Source: Verrucomicrobium spinosum DSM 4136 = JCM 18804 (GTDB lineage Bacteria; Verrucomicrobiota; Verrucomicrobiia; Verrucomicrobiales; Verrucomicrobiaceae). From it: DNA of 64,000 bases. The notes below the pieces were generated by a model. That model made no database searches. It was not told the origin of the DNA and saw only the letters and a list, made by a program, of their open reading frames with translations. Location: assembly GCF_000172155.1 (NCBI RefSeq), contig NZ_ABIZ01000001.1, positions 1,302,001 through 1,366,000 on the forward strand, read 5' to 3'. This document shows, in pieces, positions 25,182 to 35,647 of the stretch. Numbering within the stretch: position 1 is the stretch's first letter; each line of letters starts with the position of its first letter. The position numbers were made by a program, and so were the translations under genes.

Positions 25182-26000
25182 TCAGTGCACGCTGTCCCGG
25201 TAGCCGGTGGGGCTGAGGCCGACGCGTTCGCGGAACTGCTCGGCGAAGCTGCTGCCGTCCACGAAGCCGCAGCGGGTGGCGATCTCGGCGGCGGAGCGGT
25301 TGGTTTCCTCAAGCAGTTTCATGGCGGCGGCGACCCGGGTTCTCATGAGGAACTCCTGCGGGCTGAAGCCGAAGGCCTGCTGGAAGCGGCGCTGGAAGTG
25401 ACGCATGGAGAGGCCGCACTTGCGGGCGACATCGGCGAGCACAATGGGGCCGGCGAACTCGCGCCGGATGATCTCGACTGCACGGGCGACGCTCTGGAGC
25501 ATGGGGAGCTGCATCTCATGCTCAGCGGCGGGCCGGACCACGCCGGCGGTGCCGCAGATACGGCCGGTGTGGTCCCTGAGGGGCACCTTGCTGACGAAGA
25601 CCCAGTCCGGCGTGCCCTGCTTGTCATACCACAGCTCCACGCGTTCGATGCAGCGTGACTGGCCGGAAAGGAGCCGGGCGTCATCATGCACATAGCCGGC
25701 GGCCATCGTATGCGGCACGACATCGAAATCCGTCAGGCCGATGAGCTCGCTCTCATGGCGCATTTGATGGTGCTGGAGAAAGCTGCGGCTCACGAGCATG
25801 AAGCGGCCTTGGGCGTCCTTGCAGTAGAAGCAGACCCCTGGGAGATGGTCGAAGAGCGTGTGGAAGTGGGCCGCGGGATGCACCTGGCTCAGCCATGCGT
25901 CGCGCTCCTGCTCCACCCGCTGGACGGGCGTCCGTTCGGGCGATTGCTTGGTGCGGCGTGGCGCATTTGGCATAGGCTTTGTCGTCACGGTGCGCTTCAT
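25182..26000 (-). CDS. PAS-domain AraC-family transcriptional regulator
   Basis: A 272-residue regulator. Residues ~45-165 form a PAS domain ([40 protein letters not shown]), and the last ~100 residues a double helix-turn-helix: [20 protein letters not shown] and [20 protein letters not shown] followed by GLSPTGYR. This PAS-AraC fusion is common in Verrucomicrobiota and Planctomycetota. Its gene is divergent from xylA with a 97-base gap, so it may regulate xylose isomerase; PAS sensing of a small ligand is inferred. Confidence 0.85.
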   Translation of the reverse strand: MKRTVTTKPMPNAPRRTKQSPERTPVQRVEQERDAWLSQVHPAAHFHTLFDHLPGVCFYCKDAQGRFMLVSRSFLQHHQMRHESELIGLTDFDVVPHTMAAGYVHDDARLLSGQSRCIERVELWYDKQGTPDWVFVSKVPLRDHTGRICGTAGVVRPAAEHEMQLPMLQSVARAVEIIRREFAGPIVLADVARKCGLSMRHFQRRFQQAFGFSPQEFLMRTRVAAAMKLLEETNRSAAEIATRCGFVDGSSFAEQFRERVGLSPTGYRDSVH

Positions 26001-26097
26001 CGTGGGATACTATCACCGCGTCAACGGCTGTCTCAATGCCCATTTCCGCCGGTCGGAAACCCATTCAACCGTCATCAGCAGTTCACCCGCAATCCTC

Positions 26098-27411
26098 ATG
26101 TCAACGCACTTCCCCTCCATCTCCCGGATCGCCTATGAGGGTCCGAAATCGAAGAATCCGCTGGCCTTCAAGCACTACAACCCTGACGAGATCGTCGAAG
26201 GCAAGACGATGCGCGATCATCTGCGCTTCTCGATCGTGTACTGGCACACGATGTGTGGCCAGGGCGGCGACATGTTTGGCGCACCGACGGCGATCCGCCC
26301 GTGGGATGCTGGCAAGAGCGGCATTGAGCTGGCCAAGGCCCGCGTGCCGGTGTTCTTCGAGATCGCGGAGAAGCTGGGCATGCCCTACTACGCGTTTCAT
26401 GATCGCGATGTCGCCCCACACGGGCAGACCCTGCGCGAGAGCAATGAGTACCTCGACACGATCGTGGCTCTCTTGAAAGAGCAGCAGCAGCGCACGGGCA
26501 TCAAGCTCCTGTGGGGCACGGCGCAGCTCTTTGTGCACCCCCGTTTCATGCACGGTGCCGCCACCTCCCCCAGCGCGGAGGTCTTTGCCTTCTCCGCCGC
26601 CCAGGTGAAAAAGGCGCTCGAAGTCACCCACGAACTGGGTGGTGAAGGCTACACCTTCTGGGGGGGGCGCGAGGGGTACATGACCCTTTGGAACACGGAC
26701 ATGAAGCGCGAGCTGGATCACCTCGCCAAGTTCCTGCACATGGCGGTGGACTATGCAAAACAGATCGGGTTCAAGGGGCAGTTCTACATCGAACCCAAGC
26801 CCAAGGAGCCGACGAAGCACCAGTACGACAGCGACGCCGCTGCGTGCCTGAACTTCCTGCGCGAGTATGACCTGCTCCCCTACTTCAAGCTCAACCTGGA
26901 GACCAACCATGCGACGCTCGCTGGCCACTCCATGCAGCATGAGATGGAAGTCGCCGGTGCGGCCGGGGCTCTCGGCTCGCTGGACGCCAACACGGGCGAT
27001 CTCCTGCTCGGTTGGGATACGGACCAGTTCCTCACGGATGCCTCTACGGCCACGCAGATGATGCTCACCGCCTTGAAGTATGGCGGCCTGACCACCGGGG
27101 GCGTGAACTTCGATGCGAAGGTGCGTCGTGAGAGCGTGGATCCGGAGGATCTCTTCTACTCGCACATCGGCGGGATGGACACGTTTGCCCGTGGTCTGAA
27201 GAACGCCGCTGCCATCCGGGCGGATGGTCGTCTGGGTGACTTCGTGAAGCAGCGCTACTCCACCTGGGACACGGGTCTGGGGGCCAGCATCGAGGCGGGG
27301 AAGGAATCCTTCTCCTCCCTGGAAGCCTTCGCCCTGGAGAAAGGCGAAGCCACGCAGGTCCCCAGCGGTCGCCAGGAATACCTCGAGAACCTGGTCAACG
27401 AGTTCATCTGA
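26098..27411 (+). CDS. xylA: Xylose isomerase
   Basis: A 437-residue class II xylose isomerase converting D-xylose to D-xylulose with two divalent metals. Seen: [15 protein letters not shown], catalytic-His segment [24 protein letters not shown], metal-ligand block [26 protein letters not shown] and [22 protein letters not shown] 26098 matches the usual N-terminus (YFP/FPSI-YEGP); a longer frame overlaps the divergent regulator. No xylulokinase is next to it. A terminator follows at 27456-27489. Confidence 0.95.
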   Translation: MSTHFPSISRIAYEGPKSKNPLAFKHYNPDEIVEGKTMRDHLRFSIVYWHTMCGQGGDMFGAPTAIRPWDAGKSGIELAKARVPVFFEIAEKLGMPYYAFHDRDVAPHGQTLRESNEYLDTIVALLKEQQQRTGIKLLWGTAQLFVHPRFMHGAATSPSAEVFAFSAAQVKKALEVTHELGGEGYTFWGGREGYMTLWNTDMKRELDHLAKFLHMAVDYAKQIGFKGQFYIEPKPKEPTKHQYDSDAAACLNFLREYDLLPYFKLNLETNHATLAGHSMQHEMEVAGAAGALGSLDANTGDLLLGWDTDQFLTDASTATQMMLTALKYGGLTTGGVNFDAKVRRESVDPEDLFYSHIGGMDTFARGLKNAAAIRADGRLGDFVKQRYSTWDTGLGASIEAGKESFSSLEAFALEKGEATQVPSGRQEYLENLVNEFI

Positions 27412-27455
27412 GTGCTGGGCCGGGGCTTTTTCTAGCATCCCGGGCTGAATGATCT

Positions 27456-27489
27456 GGGTGCCTGCCAGTGCGGCGGGCACCCCTTTTTA
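27456..27489 (+). terminator. Rho-independent terminator of xylA
   Basis: Stem GGGTGCC / GGCACCC around a short GC-rich loop, followed directly by TTTTTAT, 45 bases after the xylA stop. Confidence 0.85.
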
Positions 27490-27662
27490 TGCAATGGCCA
27501 TGGCCGGGAACGGTGGCATTGCCGGATGGAGGCAGATGGGGGGGATGGATTTGCCCCGGTTTGTCCCAAGAGGAGCCCCCAACCCGTTGGAGAGGGGTGG
27601 GAGAGCGGCCGGAAAGTTGCTGAATGGGAATAACCTGCTTTCTTGCGCGCCCCTCACCCACG

Positions 27663-27690
27663 GCGCGCCAGGAATCCGAACCTGGTGCGC
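27663..27690 (+). promoter_or_regulatory. Hairpin in the leader of the giant repeat gene
   Basis: A ten-base stem (GCGCGCCAGG pairing with CCTGGTGCGC, one G-U pair) around an eight-base loop, 29 bases before ATG 27720. There is no T run after it. It may stabilise the leader or mask the ribosome site; the rest of 27490-27719 shows no gene. The loop resembles a tRNA T-arm, but no other tRNA parts are present. Confidence 0.35.
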
Positions 27691-27719
27691 TCAGATTTAT
27701 CTCCCCCAACCCTCCCGAC

Positions 27720-30700
27720 ATGAAATCCCCCTGGTCGCTTTGGATTCTCCCTGTGCTCCTGGTCGCAATGGCACCTGCTGCAGAACGCAGTTGGGATGGG
27801 GGCGCGATCGGGGGCGATAACAATTGGGGCACGGTCGCCAACTGGAATGGTGATACCGCGATCACTGCGGGAGACCTGCTCAGCTTCCAGAACGGTGTGG
27901 GGACCGGTACCACGACGGTGAACAACAACCTGACTGCGGGGATCTCCTACGGGCTGATCTACTTCATGAACAGCGCCAACAACCGCGCCTGGACGCTGAC
28001 GGGGAACAGCATCACGCTCGGGGGGGACGTGGTGAACTCCATTGCTGCCACTCAGACTCTCAATCTGGACCTCATTCTGAGCGGCAACCGTACGTTTTAC
28101 GCCAGCTCTGGAAATGTGGTGGTGGGCGGCGTGATCAGTGAGACGGGTGGAGCCCGGACGCTGACCAAGGACGGGAGCTTCACTCTGACACTGCAGAATG
28201 CCAACACCTACACGGGCACCACGACGGTGCGGGCGGGGACCCTGCAGCTGGATTTCTCCGGAACCTCCGCCCCGGCCACCAACATGATCTCCACCGCGGC
28301 ACTGACGTTGGGTGGCACTGGCACCTACACGAGCGGGGCAACGCTGAACCTGCAGGGCAAGAGCGGGGCGACGAACAGCCAGACCTTCGCCAGCATGACG
28401 CTGAACGCAGGCAATCACGCGGTGACGCTGACCCAGAACGGCGCGGCCTCCCTGAGCGTCAACCTGGGGGCGATCACCCGCAATGTTGGGGCGCTGCTGG
28501 ATTTCACCCTGCCCACCACCGGCACCGTCACCACCTCCGCCGGCACGGCCAATACGGTGCTGAAGGACAGCGGTGGCGTGACCTATGCCACCGTGGGGGG
28601 CAATGACTGGGCCGCACGCGGGGCAGCGGGAAACAACATTGTCGGCCTGTCCACGATCTCCGGTGGTTACACCGCAGCTACAAGCTCCACGCTGGCGGGC
28701 AATGCGGATGCCTCGACGGCGGGGGTGAACACCTCCCTGGGGGCGAACACGACCAATGACAGCGTGCGTTTCAGCGCGGCGGAGGCCCGGACGCTGAACC
28801 TCAACAACAAGACGCTGACGACAGGTGGCATCCTGGTCAGCACCACGGCGGCTCCGGCCGCGGGCTGGAACATGATCACCGGCGGCACGCTGCGGGCTCC
28901 GACCGGGCGCGACCTCGTGGTGATCCAGAACAGCACGACGGATCTGGTCATCAGTGCGAACATTGTAAGCAGCGGACTGACGAAGAACGGCAATGGCAAC
29001 CTGGTGCTGAGTGGCAACAACACGATCATTGGGGCGGCAATCATCAACAGCGGCACGCTCAAGCTGGGATCATCCACGGCACTTAACGGGGTGACCACGA
29101 TGACGCTGGGCAACACGGCGGTGGGTAACACCGCGAACCTGGACCTGGGCTCGAGCAGCGCCACGATCGGGGGGCTCACCATCAAGAGCCGTGCCTCGAC
29201 CAGCGGTGTGGTGACCTCCACGGTGAGCATCATGGCCGGCCAGAGCCTGACGGTGAATGGCGACCTGCGCGTGGGCGCGGATCAGGGCGGCAATGATATG
29301 TACACCTCCGCCACCTTCACGGGCGGCGGCAGCATGAGTGTGACCGGCACCACGCTCCAGGTGGGGAACAACCCGATCAATACTGCCAGCGCGGCGAGCG
29401 GCAGCAGCGCCACTTTGAACCTCTCCGGTCTGAGCTCCTTCACCGCCAGTGTGACGACGCTGCGCATCGGTGACGCCACGGGGGGGGTGGGCACGGGCTC
29501 CTCCACCCTGACGCTGGCGGCCAACAACGACATCACGGCCACGAACCTGCAACTGGGCACCGGCCGCGGCGGTACGGAGACGCTCAATCTGGGTACGGGA
29601 AATAACGTGATGAAGGTGGATACGTTCAACATCGGCTTCCTGGACGGACGGTCCAGCGGGGTGGTGCAGTTCTCCAATGCGCTGGGCACACTCACCCTGG
29701 GCGGCAGGTCGGGTCAGCGGGTGAACCTGGAGGTGGGCTACGGTGTCACGGGTACCGGCGGGTCTCCCACTGGCTCCTTTGACGTGCGAAACCACGAGGT
29801 GAGCCTGATGGTGGACACTCTCACCGTGGGTGGCAGAACCACGGGTGTGGGCGGTGTGACTGGCACCTTCCAGTTCAACAAAGGGGTGCTGGACGCGAAC
29901 AAAATTCTCATTGCGCAGAAGGGTGCGGCCAGCACCACCACGGCCGCCTTCACTGGCACCGTGAACCTCGGCGGTGGCACCACGGTGGTGGGCACGGGGG
30001 GCATCGCGGTCTCCACCAGTGCCTCCACCAGCGGCAACGCCTCGGGCGCGCTGAACATTTCCGGTGGCAGCGTGACGGTGGGCAAGACGGGCAACACCAG
30101 CATCACTCTCACCTCGGCCACGGCGGCGGGCGGGACCTCCACCGGGGTGCTCACCCTCACGGGTGGACTGCTGAGTGTGGCGGGCGATATCATCGATGCC
30201 GGTGGTCTGGGCACGACGGCCAGCACCTTCACGCTCAATGGTGGCACCGTGAACCTCAACGGCAACCAACTCGGCACGGTGGCGGGTGTCATTGACACCA
30301 TCAACCTCCAGTCCGGCGCGATCCAGAACATCGGGGCGATCAACGGGACCAACACCGGGACCGGGCTGACGAAGACGACCACCGGCACGCTGGTGGTTTC
30401 TGGAGCCAATACCTACACCGGGCCCACGACGATCAACGGCGGCACGGTGAGTGTGGCTTCGATCGGCAATGGCGGGCAGGCCGGCACCCTGGGGAACTCT
30501 GCCAGTACGGCGGACAATCTGGTGCTCAACGGGGGCACTCTCAAGCACACGGGCGCGGCGGAAACGTCTGACCGTCTCTTCTCGCTGGGCGCGTCAAACG
30601 GGACGATCGACGCCTCCGGCAGCGGGGCGCTGAACTTGAACAACACGGGGGCGGTGGGCTTCGCCGGCGGCACCGGCACCCGGACGCTCACCCTCACAGG

Positions 30701-33700
30701 CACCAATGCGGCGACCAACGTGCTGGCGGCGGTTCTTGCCAATAACGGTGCGGCGGTGAATCTCCTCAAGAACGGCTCCAACACGTGGCGCATCACCTCC
30801 TCGCAAGGCTACACCGGGGCCACCACCGTGAATGCCGGGGCGCTGGAAGTGGACTTCGGCACCTCCAACACAGGCACGAGCCGGCTTGACGCCACCTCCA
30901 ACCTGGCGCTGGGCGGCGGCACCTTTCGCATCCTGGGCACGAGCCAGTCTGGCCAGACGACGGGCCAGACAGTGGCAGGTACGACCTTGAACCCCGGGGC
31001 CTCGACAATCGAAGTGGTGGCCAACGGGGGCAATGCTGCCTCACTGGCGCTGGGCGGCATCACCCGGAACAAGGGCGCGACGGTGAACTTCATCCTGCCC
31101 GCGAGCGGTGCCATCAGCACCACACAGGCCAATGCCAATATCTCGGGTGGCTCGCAGACCATCCTGGGCGGCCATGCCACGGTTGGAGGAAACACCTGGG
31201 CGGTGAGCGGATCCGGGGCCACGGCGGGTGCCATCTCGGGATTGTCCGCATACAGCGCCACCTTCACGGCGGGGACGGATGTGGACGCGCCTGCTGGCAC
31301 TTCCGCTCCGGGAGCCATGACGATCAATTCACTGCGGTTCAACCAAGCGGCGGGTGCGGCGGTAAACACCGGCGGCAACTTGACGGTTGCCACCGGCGGC
31401 ATCCTCATGACCTCGGCCGTGACGTCGGCCGTGAGCATCAACAACAACAACCTGACTTCTGGCAACGGGCAGGACCTCATCGTGCATCAGAACAGCACGG
31501 CGGCGAATCTCACCATCGCCTCTGCCATCACGGGGAGCATCGGCCTGACCAAGTCGGGAGCGGGGAATCTGATTCTGACGGGCACGAATACGTACACAGG
31601 TGGCACGTATGTGAATGGCGGACAGCTTACGATCACGAAAGCCGGAGCACTTGGCACAGGGGCGACGGTGCTCAACGGGGGCACCCTCGCAGTTTCGACT
31701 GCTGCGGTGGACCTGGCGAACACCTATACCATGCAGATCGGTGCCAATGGCGGCACCCTGCGGCATGAAGGGTTTAGGTTTTACATTCGCGGAGTTATTT
31801 CCGATGTCGCGGGCCAGTCTGGCGTACTCACCATCACAGGAAATGGCACGGGTGATGTGGTGCTGGATGTGGCAAACACCTACACCGGTGGAACGATCCT
31901 GGCGGCGGGCAGTACCACTCTGGTGCTGAACAGTTCGGCCTTCGGGACCGGGACCGTGACGTTTGCAGGCGGGAACATCCGGACGGGCAGTGCAATCGCC
32001 ACCCTGGCCAATGCCATCAACTTTGCGGCGGACACGATCATTCCCGCCACGGGCACCCAGGTGCTCACGTTCAGCGGCAAGGTGACGCTGACAGGCGGCA
32101 ACCGGGTGCTGACATCGAATGCGACGGTGGACACGACCTTCTCTGGTAGCATCGGTGAGGAGGGTGGATCCTACTCCTTCACGAAGGCGGGCTCGGGACG
32201 GGTGATCCTGACTGGGACCAACACCTACTCTGGCGGAACGATCCTGAGCGGAGGCACCCTGAACATCAACAGCGATGCCAACCTGGGTGCGGTGCCCTCC
32301 ACAGCGACGACGAACATCACCTTCGCGGGCGGTGCCAGCTTGCAGACAAACTATTCCACGAATGTGGAACTCGCCGCGACCCGCAACATCCAGATCAACA
32401 GCGGGGTGACCGGCAACTTCCATGCGCATGGACTGGCGAGCTTCCTTGTCGTCAATGGCCAGATCTCTGGTGCTGGCAACCTGGGTGTGGTGACCAGTGA
32501 TGGTGGCATCCTGGTGCTGAACGGCAGCAACAGCTACTCCGGTGCCACGACGCTCTTTGGCGGGGCCAATACGGGGGCGTATCTGCGCCTGGGGCATGCC
32601 ATTGCGCTGGGGAACACCAGCCTTGTCACCATCGGCTCCGGGACCACCACGGAGCTCAGCCGTCTGGAGCTGGCCATCGCGGGCGGGGCCACCATCGACC
32701 GGAACTTCTCCGTGTACTCCCGCAGCAACGCGAGCGCAAGTTTCCTGAACCTCAATGGAACGAACACGCTCACTGGCGGCTTCACGACGGCGGGCACGGG
32801 CACCACGCATACGATCCAGTCTGATGGCGGGCGTTTGAACCTCTCCTTCTCCAGTGTGAGCAACACGAAGGACCTGGTGCTGCAGGGGGCGGGCGATGGC
32901 TCCGTGAATGTCTCCATGTTCACCGCAGGCAGCAGCGCCACGATCACGAAGTCCGGTGCCGGCACCTGGACGGTGACGGCGGGGCAGAACACCAGTGGCG
33001 CGGTCTCCATCACAGCGGGCACGTACCTGGCCAACAATGCCACCGGCTCCGCCACGGGCTCCGGGGTGGTGACGGTGAGCGGCGGCACCCTGGGCGGCAC
33101 GGGGAGAGTTCAAGGTAACACCACGATCGGCTCCGTGTATGGTCTGCGTCCCGGGGAGGTGAACAGCACGGGCAGGCTGACGTTCGGCGGAGACCTGACG
33201 CTGGCCGGGAGTGCCAGCCCGGTGACGCGTCTGGAACTGCAGCTCGGGGCCACGGGGGCCACGACGTACAATGACGCGGCGGGCATCGCGACTGCGATGG
33301 GGCTGCCGGGCGGCTTGGGCGATGCCACCACGGGCTACTATGCCACGGTGCTGGCGACGTATGAGGCCGAGACGGGCGACCATGACCGCCTTGATATCGC
33401 CGGTGTGTTGAAGCTGGACGCCAACGGCCGCATCACTGTGGGCAGCCTGGGGTACAGCCCGCAGTTCGGCGATGTGTTTGACCTGATGGACTGGGTTGGC
33501 ACCTTGAACCTGGATGCGGACGCCTCTGGCGGGCAGGGGTTCAATCTCCTGACGGACCTGGAGCTGCCGACCCTTGCGGATGGCATGACCTGGGACACCA
33601 CCTTGTTCGCCAGCAACGGCATCCTCGTCGCCGTGCCCGAGCCGGGGCGGGCGGTGCTGATGATGCTGGGGGTGGTGGTGCTGGGACTGCGGAGAAGGAG

Positions 33701-33707
33701 AAGGTAA
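27720..33707 (+). CDS. Giant secreted beta-strand-repeat protein with PEP-CTERM sorting tag
   Basis: A 1995-residue protein rich in Gly, Thr, Ser, Asn and Ala. N-terminal signal peptide (WSLWILPVLLVAMAPAAE). The body carries at least eight autotransporter-associated beta-strand repeats of the type LTKSGAGNLILTGTNTYTGG plus T-V-GGTL, for example near residues 150-180, 420-450, 880-930, 1020-1050, 1270-1300 and 1490-1520; these should stack as a long parallel beta helix. The C-terminus is PEP-CTERM: VPEPGR, a hydrophobic helix and a run of arginines. There is no autotransporter barrel, so it is exported by Sec and sorted by an exosortase. Likely an adhesin or matrix protein. The start is set by the signal peptide. 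Confidence 0.9.
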   Translation: MKSPWSLWILPVLLVAMAPAAERSWDGGAIGGDNNWGTVANWNGDTAITAGDLLSFQNGVGTGTTTVNNNLTAGISYGLIYFMNSANNRAWTLTGNSITLGGDVVNSIAATQTLNLDLILSGNRTFYASSGNVVVGGVISETGGARTLTKDGSFTLTLQNANTYTGTTTVRAGTLQLDFSGTSAPATNMISTAALTLGGTGTYTSGATLNLQGKSGATNSQTFASMTLNAGNHAVTLTQNGAASLSVNLGAITRNVGALLDFTLPTTGTVTTSAGTANTVLKDSGGVTYATVGGNDWAARGAAGNNIVGLSTISGGYTAATSSTLAGNADASTAGVNTSLGANTTNDSVRFSAAEARTLNLNNKTLTTGGILVSTTAAPAAGWNMITGGTLRAPTGRDLVVIQNSTTDLVISANIVSSGLTKNGNGNLVLSGNNTIIGAAIINSGTLKLGSSTALNGVTTMTLGNTAVGNTANLDLGSSSATIGGLTIKSRASTSGVVTSTVSIMAGQSLTVNGDLRVGADQGGNDMYTSATFTGGGSMSVTGTTLQVGNNPINTASAASGSSATLNLSGLSSFTASVTTLRIGDATGGVGTGSSTLTLAANNDITATNLQLGTGRGGTETLNLGTGNNVMKVDTFNIGFLDGRSSGVVQFSNALGTLTLGGRSGQRVNLEVGYGVTGTGGSPTGSFDVRNHEVSLMVDTLTVGGRTTGVGGVTGTFQFNKGVLDANKILIAQKGAASTTTAAFTGTVNLGGGTTVVGTGGIAVSTSASTSGNASGALNISGGSVTVGKTGNTSITLTSATAAGGTSTGVLTLTGGLLSVAGDIIDAGGLGTTASTFTLNGGTVNLNGNQLGTVAGVIDTINLQSGAIQNIGAINGTNTGTGLTKTTTGTLVVSGANTYTGPTTINGGTVSVASIGNGGQAGTLGNSASTADNLVLNGGTLKHTGAAETSDRLFSLGASNGTIDASGSGALNLNNTGAVGFAGGTGTRTLTLTGTNAATNVLAAVLANNGAAVNLLKNGSNTWRITSSQGYTGATTVNAGALEVDFGTSNTGTSRLDATSNLALGGGTFRILGTSQSGQTTGQTVAGTTLNPGASTIEVVANGGNAASLALGGITRNKGATVNFILPASGAISTTQANANISGGSQTILGGHATVGGNTWAVSGSGATAGAISGLSAYSATFTAGTDVDAPAGTSAPGAMTINSLRFNQAAGAAVNTGGNLTVATGGILMTSAVTSAVSINNNNLTSGNGQDLIVHQNSTAANLTIASAITGSIGLTKSGAGNLILTGTNTYTGGTYVNGGQLTITKAGALGTGATVLNGGTLAVSTAAVDLANTYTMQIGANGGTLRHEGFRFYIRGVISDVAGQSGVLTITGNGTGDVVLDVANTYTGGTILAAGSTTLVLNSSAFGTGTVTFAGGNIRTGSAIATLANAINFAADTIIPATGTQVLTFSGKVTLTGGNRVLTSNATVDTTFSGSIGEEGGSYSFTKAGSGRVILTGTNTYSGGTILSGGTLNINSDANLGAVPSTATTNITFAGGASLQTNYSTNVELAATRNIQINSGVTGNFHAHGLASFLVVNGQISGAGNLGVVTSDGGILVLNGSNSYSGATTLFGGANTGAYLRLGHAIALGNTSLVTIGSGTTTELSRLELAIAGGATIDRNFSVYSRSNASASFLNLNGTNTLTGGFTTAGTGTTHTIQSDGGRLNLSFSSVSNTKDLVLQGAGDGSVNVSMFTAGSSATITKSGAGTWTVTAGQNTSGAVSITAGTYLANNATGSATGSGVVTVSGGTLGGTGRVQGNTTIGSVYGLRPGEVNSTGRLTFGGDLTLAGSASPVTRLELQLGATGATTYNDAAGIATAMGLPGGLGDATTGYYATVLATYEAETGDHDRLDIAGVLKLDANGRITVGSLGYSPQFGDVFDLMDWVGTLNLDADASGGQGFNLLTDLELPTLADGMTWDTTLFASNGILVAVPEPGRAVLMMLGVVVLGLRRRRR

Positions 33708-34099
33708 GGGAAGCGGGGGGAGCTTCAGTCGCGCGTCTCCTCCGCGACAGAGGCCGCTTGGTGTTGTTATTACCTATTGCGTCCTCCACCTGATCCCGCT
33801 TGCGGGATTTTTGGGCTGCGGCAAGCATTGCCGCTATGGGGAGTCCAGTGCCGGTCTGGTGACGGTATGACGGGAGCGGAGGGAGGTGGGCTCCGGAGGT
33901 GCGTGTGCGGGGCTCGAACCTCACCTGGGGGGGCGAAAGCGGTGATGCACTCCGCAGCCCCAAAGCGGCTGCGCCGCCAGGTGCTGGACGCGGTGAGAGG
34001 GATGGGGTGACTTTCCGGCTTGCCATGTCGCCTGCCCTCCGACAACCCCTATCCTTCCCAATCCTCTGTGTTCTCTGTGACTCTGTGGTTAAACAGAAC
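33708..34099. repeat. Intergenic stretch with dispersed repeats
   Basis: No supported gene. Around 33908-33990, GGGGCTCGAACCTCACC is followed by GCGAAAGCGGTGATGCACTC and a weak hairpin (AGCC/GGCT); related text occurs at 56953-56995, 6930, 14288 and 62150. Near 34060-34100 stands CTCTGTGACTCTGTGGTTAA, shared in kind with 46876-46910. No terminator is visible after the giant gene. Confidence 0.65.
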
Positions 34100-35344
34100 T
34101 CACGCCTCCAGGCTGGCCCGCAGCACATCCATCATACGCTTCATGCGGTCATCCGCCACGGCCTTGCCTTTGAGCGCCTTGGCTTTCGCAGCCGCCGGGT
34201 CGTTCACGATGGCCAGCACGGCGGGGGTGAGCCCTTTTTCGGCTTCGTCGAAGTCGTGGTCAAACAGCCATTCGCTGAGGCCGATGTCCTTCCACATGAA
34301 TCCCTTGCTGGTTTGTTCCTTGTACCTGCAGACGATGGCGGGGATGCCGTGGCCGATGCACATGATGGGGCTGTGCTGCTCGTTCCCGAACAGGCCTGCG
34401 CTGCGGTTGTACACGCTCTGGGCGAAGTCGGTGAGCCAGTAGTCCTGCCGCCAGACGACCTTCTTCTTCACGTCTTCCGGAAGCTTGTCGTAGATCATCT
34501 CCTTGTTGAGCTTCATCTGGCTGGCGTCCTCTGGGCAGAGCAGCACCTTCATGGGCGTCTGCTGGACCACGGCGATCACGGCATTGCGCAGCGGGGCGAT
34601 GTCGTGCTCTTTCATCTCCTCATTCCGGGCGTTTTTCTTCTCGTCGAACTTCACGCCTTTCTTGATCTCCCAGTAGGGGGTGTTCCGCAGCTTCGGGATG
34701 CAGCAGACGAACTTGCCGTCCTCCAGGCCGACCTCTTGGAGCCAGGCGGTGGCGGGTTCATCGTTTACCAGATCGCAGGCGAAGGTGGCATCCGGGCCGA
34801 ACTCCATGATGGGGCAGGTGGCGCCTTTGGACTTGGCCAGCTCCAGGGAGACGGAGTCGCGGAAGAAGGCGAACTTGCCGCCGCTGATGACCTTGATGGC
34901 TTCGCCATTGTCCTTGCCGCCGTTCCAGGTGACGCCGCCAATGCCGTAGGGTTTGCCGGTCTTTTCTGCCCACTCGACAAGGGACTTCTGCCCGACAATG
35001 CCGGGGCCAGAGCCGTGCAGGAGGAAGTCGTGTGTCTCGAACGCTGTCTTCTTCGCCTCTGCGGTGGGGGTGAGGATTTTGAGCTTGGGGAATCGCTTGG
35101 TGAGCATCTCGGCCACGCCGTTTTCCACGCTGCTGGGCCAGAGGGTGACATCGTATTCTGGCAGGTGCTTTTCCAGCAGGTGCAGCATGCCCGGGGTGTG
35201 GGCAATGTCGCCAATGTTGACGGTCTGCCAGGAGGAGCGCAGAAGGATGCGCTTCTTGGCCTTTGCGTCCTGGGCTGGAACAAGGGACGGAAGGGCGGCG
35301 GTGGCCAGCGTGGTGCGAAGGAAATGACGGCGGTCCATGAACAT
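34100..35344 (-). CDS. Tat-exported polysaccharide pyruvyl transferase family protein
   Basis: A 414-residue protein with a twin-arginine signal (MDRRHFLRTTLATAALPSL). The body has the layout of the polysaccharide pyruvyl transferase family: ILLRSSWQTVNIGDIAHTPG at the start (the N-I-GD loop), DFLLHGSGPGIVG, YGIGGVTWNGG and the C-terminal SAGLFGNEQHSPIMCIGHG, the place of the conserved H in this fold. Known members add ketal pyruvate to glycans in the cytoplasm; a Tat-exported form is unusual, so the activity may differ. ATG 35338 is an alternative start six bases on. Confidence 0.65.
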   Translation of the reverse strand: MFMDRRHFLRTTLATAALPSLVPAQDAKAKKRILLRSSWQTVNIGDIAHTPGMLHLLEKHLPEYDVTLWPSSVENGVAEMLTKRFPKLKILTPTAEAKKTAFETHDFLLHGSGPGIVGQKSLVEWAEKTGKPYGIGGVTWNGGKDNGEAIKVISGGKFAFFRDSVSLELAKSKGATCPIMEFGPDATFACDLVNDEPATAWLQEVGLEDGKFVCCIPKLRNTPYWEIKKGVKFDEKKNARNEEMKEHDIAPLRNAVIAVVQQTPMKVLLCPEDASQMKLNKEMIYDKLPEDVKKKVVWRQDYWLTDFAQSVYNRSAGLFGNEQHSPIMCIGHGIPAIVCRYKEQTSKGFMWKDIGLSEWLFDHDFDEAEKGLTPAVLAIVNDPAAAKAKALKGKAVADDRMKRMMDVLRASLEA

Positions 35345-35647
35345 TTGTGGGCGAGTTCGCGGCGCTTGTCCAGCATGCACCTCGCAGGTGCCGCCATCGA
35401 CCGCCCCCAAACGGTGCCCGTGCACAGGTCTTGGGTTGTTCTTCGCCTGCACCCGCAATCCACGACCCCGGGCTGTAGGGCGACCGCCTAGCTCGCCACA
35501 GTGAGGAGCCGGGCGTGGCAAGCCGAGAGCTTGCCCTATCGGGTGTTGGGAAATGGAAAACCCAAGGTGGACCCGCGCGCGTCTTGCGGCTGGTCAACCT
35601 TGGGTCAGCGGGAGAGGGTGAGTTATTTCCAATTTCCGTTCCCTGCC
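35345..35647. other. Intergenic stretch
   Basis: No gene is supported in these ~300 bases. A GGCAAGCcgagaGCTTGCC hairpin lies near 35517-35536, similar in style to other REP-like hairpins in the window. No clear promoter or T-run terminator. Confidence 0.45.

Noticed and set aside
27663-27692. T-arm-like hairpin suggesting a tRNA on the minus strand before the giant gene
   Set aside because: The loop has eight instead of seven bases, and no anticodon arm, D arm or acceptor stem pairs around it.
29070-30548. Second long minus-strand open frame opposite the giant gene
   Set aside because: Same reason: shadow of a repetitive GC-rich coding strand, no signal or domain.
31329-33383. Long minus-strand open frame (684 codons) opposite the giant repeat gene
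   Set aside because: It has the Arg/His/Gly-rich, motif-free composition expected antisense to GC-rich Thr/Gly repeats, and the plus strand has a signal peptide, repeats and a PEP-CTERM tag.
34060-34105. Short CTCTGTG-rich stretch as a promoter or binding site
   Set aside because: The same kind of text recurs at 46876 and in reverse form near 14190 and 56895, so it is a widespread micro-repeat and not gene-specific.
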